Positions 1-5,051 of a stretch of DNA of 6,322 bases are shown here, one piece after another. Origin of the DNA: Candidatus Altarchaeota archaeon (GTDB taxonomy: Archaea; Altiarchaeota; Altiarchaeia; IMC4; QMZM01). Where the stretch lies: positions 1 through 6,322 of the forward strand of contig WALD01000015.1 of NCBI GenBank assembly GCA_015523055.1, written 5' to 3'. The position numbers and the translations under genes are program-made. Each line of letters starts with the position of its first letter. Within the stretch, counting starts at the first letter, position 1. The notes under the pieces are model-generated. The model was not told the origin of the DNA, made no database searches, and worked only from the letters and a program-made list of their open reading frames with translations.

Positions 1-70
1 GGACTGGCTTTTATACTATAACTCTCAATACTATATGTGTTTTTTAGATAGATTTTATCTTCAGATTATG

Positions 71-78
71 TTTATATA
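71..78 (+). promoter_or_regulatory. TATA box of the ftsZ promoter
   Basis: The octamer TTTATATA matches the archaeal TATA consensus. Its centre lies about 25 nt upstream of the ATG at 99, so transcription would be expected to begin at or just around the start codon, giving a leaderless or nearly leaderless message. This is inferred from sequence and spacing only. Confidence 0.6.
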
Positions 79-98
79 TGTCAAAATAGGTGGTTACG

Positions 99-1235
99 AT
101 GGAGGCAATTGTTCAGGAGGCGGTTAGTAAGATGAATGAGAAGGAAAAGGGGGGCATTCAGCATGCACCGGTTATAAAATCTGATTCCGATGAAGAATTA
201 AAAACGATCGTTGAGGGGATAAGGACCGCAATAAAGGTAGTTGGTGCCGGTGGTGCAGGGGGCAACACCCTTAACAGGTTAATGGAAATGGGAATTGAGG
301 GTGGAGATATAATTGCCGTCAATACAGATGCCCTGGATTTACTATATACCAGTGCAAACACAAAAATTCTGATCGGATCGACCATAACTGGAGGAATAGG
401 GGCAGGAAACAATCCTGATATCGGAGAACAATGCGCTGAAACAGATATAAAGAAGATTGCAGATTCACTGATTGATTCGGATATGGTTTTCGTAACCTGC
501 GGTCTCGGGGGCGGTACAGGAACTGGTGCAGTTCCGGTAATAGCAGAGGTTGCAAAAGACACCAATTCATTAACCATAGGGGTCGTAACCCTCCCGTTTG
601 CTGTGGAGGGCAGAGTGAGAGCCAAGAATGCCCTGTCCGGCCTCAAAAAACTGAGGAGGTACGCAGATACAGTCATTGTAATACCAAACGATAGGCTGAT
701 GGAGATAGCCCCAAATCTGCCTATAAATGCTGCCTTCAAGGTGGCAGATGAGCTTCTTTCCAATGCTGTTAAGGGAATTACTGAGATGGTCACGAAGCCC
801 GGTCTGGTTAACATGGACTTTGCTGACATAAGGGCAATAATGAAGGATGGCGGGACAGCTATGATTGGTTTCGGGGCATCAACCAAAGACACTAAGATGG
901 AGGACAGAGCCCGTGAATCAGTGGGGAAGGCTCTGAAGTCGCCATTGCTTGATACCGATGTGGGCAGTGCAAAGGGAGCTCTCATAAATATAGTCGGAAG
1001 CAGAGATATGACCCTTCAGGAAGCTGAGGAGATAGTCAGGATAGTCTCAGAATCAATAGACTCAGGTGCTGAGATAATCTGGGGTGCACAGATAGACGAT
1101 TCCCTGGACAGAAATATAATCAAGACCCTCCTTATACTCTCTGGAGTAAAGGCGCCTTCCTTTGAGGTGGAACTTGAGGAGAGAATTGAGTCAGCAGCCA
1201 TGGATGATGTTGATATAGGCCTGAAATCAGTATAA
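99..1235 (+). CDS. ftsZ: Cell division protein FtsZ
   Basis: FtsZ is the tubulin-family GTPase that polymerises at mid-cell into the cytokinetic ring. The 378-residue product has a 45-residue N-terminal extension, then the Rossmann-like GTP-binding domain with the G-box GAGGAGGN near residues 49-56. The tubulin signature GGGTGTGA is at 137-144, and the T7 synergy loop NMDFADI near 238-244 supplies the catalytic acidic residue to the next subunit. The C-terminal domain follows (KGALINIVGSRDM onwards) and ends in a short acidic tail, DDVDIGLKSV. I chose the ATG at 99 because GGTGG at 89-93 sits at Shine-Dalgarno distance and the TATA box would start the RNA about here. A GTG at 90 in the same frame would add three residues. 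The gene heads the cluster, and secE follows after 1 nt. Archaea often have two paralogues, FtsZ1 and FtsZ2; I do not assign one. Adjacency to secE-spt5 is the usual archaeal context. Confidence 0.97.
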   Translation: MEAIVQEAVSKMNEKEKGGIQHAPVIKSDSDEELKTIVEGIRTAIKVVGAGGAGGNTLNRLMEMGIEGGDIIAVNTDALDLLYTSANTKILIGSTITGGIGAGNNPDIGEQCAETDIKKIADSLIDSDMVFVTCGLGGGTGTGAVPVIAEVAKDTNSLTIGVVTLPFAVEGRVRAKNALSGLKKLRRYADTVIVIPNDRLMEIAPNLPINAAFKVADELLSNAVKGITEMVTKPGLVNMDFADIRAIMKDGGTAMIGFGASTKDTKMEDRARESVGKALKSPLLDTDVGSAKGALINIVGSRDMTLQEAEEIVRIVSESIDSGAEIIWGAQIDDSLDRNIIKTLLILSGVKAPSFEVELEERIESAAMDDVDIGLKSV

Positions 1236-1236
1236 A

Positions 1237-1413
1237 ATGGATATACGGAAATTGGGAATTAGTGCCTATAAAGAGACAAGAAGGATTCTAAGGCTCAGCA
1301 GAAAACCAAGAAGGTCAGAATTCAACGAGACCGCGAAGATTACTGGCATCGGGATGATTGCCATCGGTTTTATAGGGTTTGTGATATTTATGGTTTCCCA
1401 GATGGCCAGGTAA
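1237..1413 (+). CDS. secE: Preprotein translocase subunit SecE (Sec61-gamma)
   Basis: This 58-residue tail-anchored membrane protein clamps the SecY channel in the archaeal translocon. It has an amphipathic, basic N-terminal helix (ETRRILRLSRKPRRSEF, about residues 13-29) carrying the family's R-V/I-L-x-L-x-x-KP pattern. One transmembrane helix follows at about residues 35-56 (ITGIGMIAIGFIGFVIFMV), a close match in order and length to archaeal SecE proteins of about 60 residues. The ATG begins 1 nt after the ftsZ stop, and no strong Shine-Dalgarno sequence is visible, so translation is probably coupled to ftsZ. Position between ftsZ and spt5 is the standard place for this gene. Its small size makes it easy to miss in automatic annotation. 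Confidence 0.94.
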   Translation: MDIRKLGISAYKETRRILRLSRKPRRSEFNETAKITGIGMIAIGFIGFVIFMVSQMAR

Positions 1414-1415
1414 TT

Positions 1416-1424
1416 TTTATTATA
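1416..1424 (+). promoter_or_regulatory. Putative TATA box upstream of spt5
   Basis: TTTATTATA lies just after the secE stop, inside the 56-nt gap before spt5. A start site about 25 nt downstream (around 1445) would leave a leader of roughly 25 nt, enough to include the GGTGAT ribosome-binding site. The identical 9-mer occurs at 4178-4186 before the NFACT-R gene. This suggests an internal promoter driving spt5 and the ribosomal protein genes separately from ftsZ-secE. Confidence 0.4.
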
Positions 1425-1459
1425 TCTCTCGGAGTATTATTACTCATTTCTTTTAATTT

Positions 1460-1465
1460 GGTGAT
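1460..1465 (+). promoter_or_regulatory. Shine-Dalgarno sequence that fixes the TTG start of spt5
   Basis: GGTGAT is complementary to the conserved 3' end of 16S rRNA (ATCACC) and lies 4 nt before the TTG at 1470. Together with the match of the following residues (IYVLKV) to Spt5 N-termini, it supports the non-ATG start. The nearby ATG at 1477 is in another frame. Confidence 0.65.
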
Positions 1466-1469
1466 TTAA

Positions 1470-1973
1470 TTGATTTATGTCTTAAAGGTGACGGCAAATC
1501 AGGAAAGGGTAGTTGCTGAGATCCTCTACAGGGAGGCTAGGGCAAAGAGAAAGGAGGTTGACGGGGAGGAAACCTATGCAATTCTCTACACGACGGGACT
1601 CAAGGGCTATGTTCTGGTTGAGGCCGACAGCCCTGGCACGGTTGAGGAACTCGCAAGAAATGTTCCGAAGACGAAAGGCCTTCTCCGGCATAAAAGGGAG
1701 GACATTGAAAGTGCAGGAACTATCTCGATTGAGGAGCTTAGGGCTACATTGATACCTACTCCGATTGTGGAGGATTTAAATAAAGGAGACCTTATTGAAC
1801 TTGTTTCCGGGCCGTTCAAGGGTGAGAAGGCCAGGGTTGCAAGAATAGATAAGGATAAGAATGAGATTACTGTCGAACTTATAGAGGCGGCAGTTCCAAT
1901 CCCTGTTATTGTAAAAGGAGATGACATAAAGATTATCAAGAAGGAGAGGGGTGAACCAGAGGAAAATGAGTAA
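1470..1973 (+). CDS. spt5: Transcription elongation factor Spt5 (archaeal NusG)
   Basis: Spt5 binds the clamp of RNA polymerase with Spt4 and raises processivity; it can also link transcription to translation. The 167-residue product starts with an NGN domain (about residues 1-85, IYVLKVTANQERVVAEILY, then GYVLVEADSPGTVEELARNVPKTKGLL). A single KOW domain follows at about residues 104-158 (NKGDLIELVSGPFKGEKARVARID, then VPIPVIVKGDDIKII). This is the normal archaeal two-domain size. The start is TTG, preceded by GGTGAT; no in-frame ATG gives a complete NGN strand. The last 8 nt overlap the start of rpl11, so those two genes are probably translationally coupled. Unlike bacterial NusG there is no extra domain between NGN and KOW. 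Confidence 0.96.
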   Translation: MIYVLKVTANQERVVAEILYREARAKRKEVDGEETYAILYTTGLKGYVLVEADSPGTVEELARNVPKTKGLLRHKREDIESAGTISIEELRATLIPTPIVEDLNKGDLIELVSGPFKGEKARVARIDKDKNEITVELIEAAVPIPVIVKGDDIKIIKKERGEPEENE

Positions 1974-2490
1974 ACAGACTATCGAATCATTGGTTGAGGG
2001 AGGAAATGCCTCCGGGGGACCCCCTCTCGGTCCGGCTCTGGGTCCCACCGGGGTCAATATAAACCAGGTGGTCACAGCAATAAATGAGAAGACAAAGGAC
2101 ATGTCTGGAATGAAGATTCCTGTCAGGGTAATTGTCGATACATCCACCAAAACCTTCGAGATAAAACTCGGCTCACCTCCTACCTCTGCATTAATCAAAA
2201 AAGAGGTCAATATTGAGAAGGGTTCAGGCGGCGGGGAGCCGGCAGGAAATCTGAGCCTTGACGGGCTGTTCAGGATAACAAGGATGAAGAGGAATTCCCT
2301 TCTGGCCGAGACTTTTAAGGGGGCAGTGAAGGAGGTCATAGGGGTTTGCCAGTCAGTTGGAGTAACCATAAACGGGAAATCACCCGGGGAGATTATGACG
2401 GAGATAGATGAAGGGAATCTTGATGATAAGATAAAGTCCGGGGAAAAGGCTGAATATCCCAAAAAACCAGAGGGAGAGGGCAAGGAGTAG
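1966..2490 (+). CDS. rpl11: Large-subunit ribosomal protein uL11
   Basis: uL11 binds the 23S rRNA GTPase centre (H43/H44) and forms the base of the stalk that contacts translation factors. The 174-residue product has the hallmark proline-rich N-terminal segment PPLGPALGPTGVN (residues 19-31) and the PPTSALIKKE turn near 71-80. The C-terminal rRNA-binding domain contains CQSVGVTINGK (128-138) and EIDEG (146-150). The ATG at 1966 gives the family's normal N-terminus MSKQTIESLVEGG. A GTG at 1951 in frame would add five poorly supported residues. Upstream, GAGAGGGGTGA (about 1944-1954) and AGAGG (1958-1962) can act as ribosome-binding sites. A tail of about 25 charged residues after the core (ending PKKPEGEGKE) makes it slightly longer than most archaeal homologues. 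Confidence 0.97.
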   Translation: MSKQTIESLVEGGNASGGPPLGPALGPTGVNINQVVTAINEKTKDMSGMKIPVRVIVDTSTKTFEIKLGSPPTSALIKKEVNIEKGSGGGEPAGNLSLDGLFRITRMKRNSLLAETFKGAVKEVIGVCQSVGVTINGKSPGEIMTEIDEGNLDDKIKSGEKAEYPKKPEGEGKE

Positions 2491-2498
2491 ACTCATTC

Positions 2499-2510
2499 TT
2501 AAATATTTAA
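2499..2510 (+). promoter_or_regulatory. Putative TATA box (perfect 12-bp palindrome) upstream of rpl1
   Basis: TTAAATATTTAA is a fully self-complementary AT-rich box just past the rpl11 stop. Its centre is about 59 nt before the rpl1 ATG, which predicts transcription beginning near 2530 and a leader of about 33 nt. It would give rpl1-rpl10 their own promoter inside the cluster. The call rests on sequence and spacing only. Confidence 0.45.
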
Positions 2511-2538
2511 TCAAAGTTAGATACCTCAATTCCGTTTA

Positions 2539-2552
2539 CTACCACCGGGTAG
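2539..2552 (+). promoter_or_regulatory. Small hairpin touching the rpl1 ribosome-binding site
   Basis: CTACC (2539-2543) and GGTAG (2548-2552) form a 5-bp stem with the loop ACCG. The 3' arm includes the first two bases of the Shine-Dalgarno sequence AGGAGG. Folding would partly hide the ribosome-binding site, so this could serve translational control of rpl1. Archaeal L1 is known to repress its own mRNA in methanococci, but there the site lies inside the coding start. A direct role here is inference. Confidence 0.3.
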
Positions 2553-2556
2553 GAGG
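2551..2556 (+). promoter_or_regulatory. Strong Shine-Dalgarno sequence of rpl1
   Basis: AGGAGG stands 7 nt before the ATG at 2564 and is the strongest ribosome-binding site in the window. It settles the rpl1 start and indicates that rpl1 is translated independently of rpl11. Confidence 0.75.
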
Positions 2557-2563
2557 AATACAG

Positions 2564-3196
2564 ATGGACAAGAAAACTATAATCTCGAGAATAGAGGAAC
2601 TGAAGAGCAAGAGGAAGGATAGGAGATTTACCCAGTCCATGGAGATTTCTGTCAATTTTAAGGATATTAACATCGAGAGTTCTGATTTCAAGCTGAATCT
2701 CAGCATTCCATTGCCAAAGGGGAGGGGCAGGGATGTTAATGTCGGAGTTTTTGCTGATGGTGACATGAATCTAAGGGCAAAGAAGCATTCTAAATTCGTT
2801 CTTAACAGAGAGGAGCTAGAAAAATATTCTAGGGATAAGCGAAAAATGCGGAAATTCGCAAACTCCTGCTATGCGTTTATTGCCCAGCCGGATCTTATGG
2901 CAGTTGTTGGTAAAAACTGGGGTATCGTTCTTGGCCCAAAGGGGAAGATGCCTCAACCGGTGCCACCAAACGCTGACCTCAGCCCAATCATAGATCGGAT
3001 AAGAAATTCTATAAGAATTCGCTCCAAGAAGAATCCAACCATTCACGCCCTTGTAGGCACTGAGAATATGTCTTCTGATGACCTGGCTGACAATATCCTT
3101 GCAATTCTATCCGGGATAGAGAGGCACATCCCCGGGGACAAAATCAGGTCAATATATCTGAAATACACAATGAGCGAGCCCGTGAGACTAATGTAA
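2564..3196 (+). CDS. rpl1: Large-subunit ribosomal protein uL1
   Basis: uL1 binds 23S rRNA at the L1 stalk, which guides deacylated tRNA out of the E site. In archaea such as Methanococcus it also represses its own mRNA. The 210-residue product has the usual archaeal length and two-domain layout. Domain I strands surround an inserted domain II, and the family signature GPKGKMPQPVPPNADL (residues 124-139) lies near the hinge. Other matches are the KGRGRDVNVGVFADGD segment (52-67) and the C-terminal IRSIYLKYTMSEPVRL. The start is set by AGGAGG 7 nt upstream. rpl10 begins 1 nt after the stop, so the two are expected on one message. Confidence 0.97.
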   Translation: MDKKTIISRIEELKSKRKDRRFTQSMEISVNFKDINIESSDFKLNLSIPLPKGRGRDVNVGVFADGDMNLRAKKHSKFVLNREELEKYSRDKRKMRKFANSCYAFIAQPDLMAVVGKNWGIVLGPKGKMPQPVPPNADLSPIIDRIRNSIRIRSKKNPTIHALVGTENMSSDDLADNILAILSGIERHIPGDKIRSIYLKYTMSEPVRLM

Positions 3197-3197
3197 G

Positions 3198-4094
3198 ATG
3201 GTAGCACCCTGGAAACCAAGAGAGGTTGAGGAACTGGCAGAGAAGATGTCCAGATCAAAGGTGGTGGGTATCGTTAGTATAGAGAATATACCCTCCAGGC
3301 AACTTCAGAGGATGAGAAAGAGCCTCAGGGGCAGGGCGGAAATAAAGGTATCAAAGAAGAATCTCATCATCATGGCTTTTGAAAAGGCCAGGCTCAATGG
3401 AATGGCTGATTACCTCAATGGTTCCCTGGGTATACTATTCTCAGACTCAAATCCTTTCAAGCTGAATAAGATTATTGAATCGGAAAAGATGTCCGCTCCA
3501 CCAAAGGCAGGCAGCATATCCCCGCAGGATATCATAGTCCCGGCGGGAGACACATCATTACCTCCGGGTCCTGTAATCGGTGATTTACAGAGGGCAAATA
3601 TAAAGGCAAAGATTGGTGGCGGAAAGATCGTAGTTACAGAGGACTCACTGGTAGTAAAGAAGGGCGAAATAATATCCACCGAGGTTGCTTCTGCCCTGAC
3701 AAGGCTTGGTATAGAGCCGATAGAAATCGGGCTGGTGCTTAAAGCAGCCTATGAGAACGGAATTATCTATACATCCGAGGTTCTGCATATTGATGATGAG
3801 GAAACAATATCAAAGATACAGAATGCATACATGAATTCCCTGAATCTCGCGATGAATGCAGGAGTCTATAATGAAACAACCATTCCCTTGCTGATAGCTG
3901 ACGCTCACCGGAAGGCATTTAACCTTGCAGTGAATTCTGAAATTCTAAACAAGGAAACGGTAAAGGCGATTCTTGCAAAGGCAAGTGCCAATGCAGTAGC
4001 TTTAAAGTCTCTCATTCCAGAGCCATCCCCCCATCCTGAAGAAAAGGCGGAAGAGAAACCAGCCGAAGAGCCGAAGGAGAATAAGGAGGGGTAG
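3198..4094 (+). CDS. rpl10: Large-subunit ribosomal protein uL10 (P0, stalk anchor)
   Basis: uL10 attaches to the rRNA next to uL11 and carries several L12 dimers, forming the stalk that recruits GTPase factors. The 298-residue protein opens with the archaeal motif WKPREVEELAEKM and the rRNA-binding core VVGIVSIENIPSRQLQRMRKSLRG (residues 22-45), KVSKKNLI (50-57). It has the archaeal/eukaryotic inserted domain (about 108-185, with PAGDTSLPPGPVIGDLQ), then long helices (about 202-270) that bind L12 dimers. It ends in an acidic lysine/glutamate/proline tail (EPSPHPEEKAEEKPAEEPKENKEG). Many archaeal P0 and L12 proteins end in a short hydrophobic peptide of the type GLGALFG; it is absent here, although the stop codon is clear. 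The ATG lies 1 nt after rpl1. No rpl12 follows. Confidence 0.96.
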   Translation: MVAPWKPREVEELAEKMSRSKVVGIVSIENIPSRQLQRMRKSLRGRAEIKVSKKNLIIMAFEKARLNGMADYLNGSLGILFSDSNPFKLNKIIESEKMSAPPKAGSISPQDIIVPAGDTSLPPGPVIGDLQRANIKAKIGGGKIVVTEDSLVVKKGEIISTEVASALTRLGIEPIEIGLVLKAAYENGIIYTSEVLHIDDEETISKIQNAYMNSLNLAMNAGVYNETTIPLLIADAHRKAFNLAVNSEILNKETVKAILAKASANAVALKSLIPEPSPHPEEKAEEKPAEEPKENKEG

Positions 4095-4128
4095 GACTCC
4101 GCCACTGTTTTGAACCAGATAAACTCTC

Positions 4129-4133
4129 TTTTT
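4129..4133 (+). terminator. Possible oligo-T terminator after rpl10
   Basis: TTTTT, within a pyrimidine-rich stretch (CTCTCTTTTTCT), lies 35 nt after the rpl10 stop. Archaeal RNA polymerase can terminate at runs of about five T without a hairpin, so this could end the ribosomal protein message. No supporting stem is seen. Confidence 0.3.
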
Positions 4134-4177
4134 CTGACAGGTAATCCATAACTCACAACCATTAATCTTATCCAAGG

Positions 4178-4186
4178 TTTATTATA
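4178..4186 (+). promoter_or_regulatory. Putative TATA box before the NFACT-R gene
   Basis: TTTATTATA is identical to the box before spt5. It is only 13 nt before the ATG at 4200, so a start site about 25 nt downstream would fall near 4207. That is past this ATG but before the second in-frame ATG at 4218. Either the RNA starts earlier, from the weaker ATTAATCTT around 4161-4169, or translation begins at 4218. I cannot decide from sequence. Confidence 0.3.
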
Positions 4187-4199
4187 GATACAAAGAAGG

Positions 4200-5051
4200 A
4201 TGAAATTCTCTCTGGATATGAGAAAGACGGCCTCTGCGAATGCCAATATCTACTATGGGAAATCAAAGAATGCCAGACAGAAACTGAAAGGGGTGAAAAA
4301 GGCTCTTGAAGAGACTCAGAGGAGGATAGAGAAACTTGAGAAGGAAAAGGGGAAGGTCATGCAGGAATTCCTGGAGAGAATTCCGGAGAAAAGAGAGGCA
4401 AGGAAAAGGAAGTGGTTCGAGAAGTTCCGCTGGTTTCATTCAAGTGACGGCTTTCTTGTTGTTGGAGGCAGGGATGCCACGACAAACGAGATTCTCATCA
4501 AGAGGTACACGGAAAAGGATGACCTTGTTTTTCATGCCGACATCTATGGCGCGCCGTTCTTCGTAATCAAGAATCCCGGGGGCAGGGAAATTCCGGAATC
4601 TACTCTCAACGAAGCAGCCCGGGCCTCAGCCTCATATTCGAAGGCATGGTCCTCAGGAATGGGTTCCTGCGATGTCTATTACGTAAAGCCGGAGCAGGTT
4701 TCAAAGGAAGCCCCCGCAGGCCAGTACATAGGCAAGGGAGCCTTCATGATTTACGGCAGGAAGAATTTCCTCAGGGACACGCCTCTTGAGATTGGGATTG
4801 GATTCACTGCTGATGGAGAGGTGGTTGGCGGCCCCCCGGGGGCAATAGCAGAGAATTCCTCATATATTGTAAGAATCTCTCCGGGTGATGTAAAATCCGG
4901 ACAGCTCGCAAAGGAAATTAAAGAATGGGTAATGAAGAATTCAGGTAATGAGAAGCTGAAAAAAACAAGACTTGAAGACATCCAGAGATTCATTCCCTCC
5001 GGGAAGGGGAGGGTAATCACCCAGGCTTCAAAAAGACCCGCTGGTATCTAA
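4200..5051 (+). CDS. Stand-alone NFACT-R (DUF814) protein, C-terminal half of Rqc2/RqcH
   Basis: The 283-residue product matches the C-terminal half of archaeal NFACT proteins, relatives of Rqc2/RqcH that act on stalled large ribosomal subunits. Residues about 4-30 (FSLDM, ASANANIYYGKSKNARQKLKG) correspond to the tip segment of the coiled coil. Residues 31-75 are a charged helix (KKALEETQRRIEKLEKEKGKV) forming the returning strand of the coil. NFACT-R follows with GGRDA (89-93), HADIYGAP (112-119), YSKAW (146-150), DVYYVKPEQVSK (158-169) and KGAFMIYG (179-186). The family-typical ending DIQRFIPSGKGRV is at 260-272. Full-length members are about twice as long; NFACT-N and the HhH region, which hold the tRNA-binding face and the DR motif needed for tailing, are missing. 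A TAG stop at 4185-4187 in the same frame shows the gene cannot extend upstream. An alternative start is the ATG at 4218. Function is therefore inferred as RNA or ribosome binding only. Its 3' end overlaps the opposite-strand protease gene. Confidence 0.9.
   Translation: MKFSLDMRKTASANANIYYGKSKNARQKLKGVKKALEETQRRIEKLEKEKGKVMQEFLERIPEKREARKRKWFEKFRWFHSSDGFLVVGGRDATTNEILIKRYTEKDDLVFHADIYGAPFFVIKNPGGREIPESTLNEAARASASYSKAWSSGMGSCDVYYVKPEQVSKEAPAGQYIGKGAFMIYGRKNFLRDTPLEIGIGFTADGEVVGGPPGAIAENSSYIVRISPGDVKSGQLAKEIKEWVMKNSGNEKLKKTRLEDIQRFIPSGKGRVITQASKRPAGI

Noticed and set aside
158..985. Long minus-strand open frame inside ftsZ
   Set aside because: It is the antisense of a fully conserved FtsZ reading frame and has serine-, proline- and isoleucine-rich composition typical of a shadow frame.
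1951..1965. GTG at 1951 as the rpl11 start
   Set aside because: It would add NQRK before MSKQTIESLVEGG; family N-termini align to the ATG at 1966, and purine-rich ribosome-binding sequences precede that ATG.
2013..2025. GGGGG-A-CCCCC inverted repeat in rpl11
   Set aside because: It encodes the invariant Gly/Pro-rich motif of uL11 (GGPPLGPALGP) and cannot fold without a loop.
1776..2483. 235-codon minus-strand frame across spt5 and rpl11
   Set aside because: Both plus-strand genes in this stretch are clear family members, and the antisense product shows no recognisable motif.
4095..4199. Search for a short rpl12 or the lost NFACT N-terminal half between rpl10 and the NFACT-R gene
   Set aside because: The 105-nt gap has stops in the relevant frames and no alanine- or glutamate-rich L12-like segment or NFACT-N motif.
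4831..4843. GC-rich palindrome GCCCCCCGGGGGC as a hairpin or recombination site
   Set aside because: It encodes the glycine-proline loop GGPPGA of NFACT-R, and its arms leave no loop, so coding constraint explains it.
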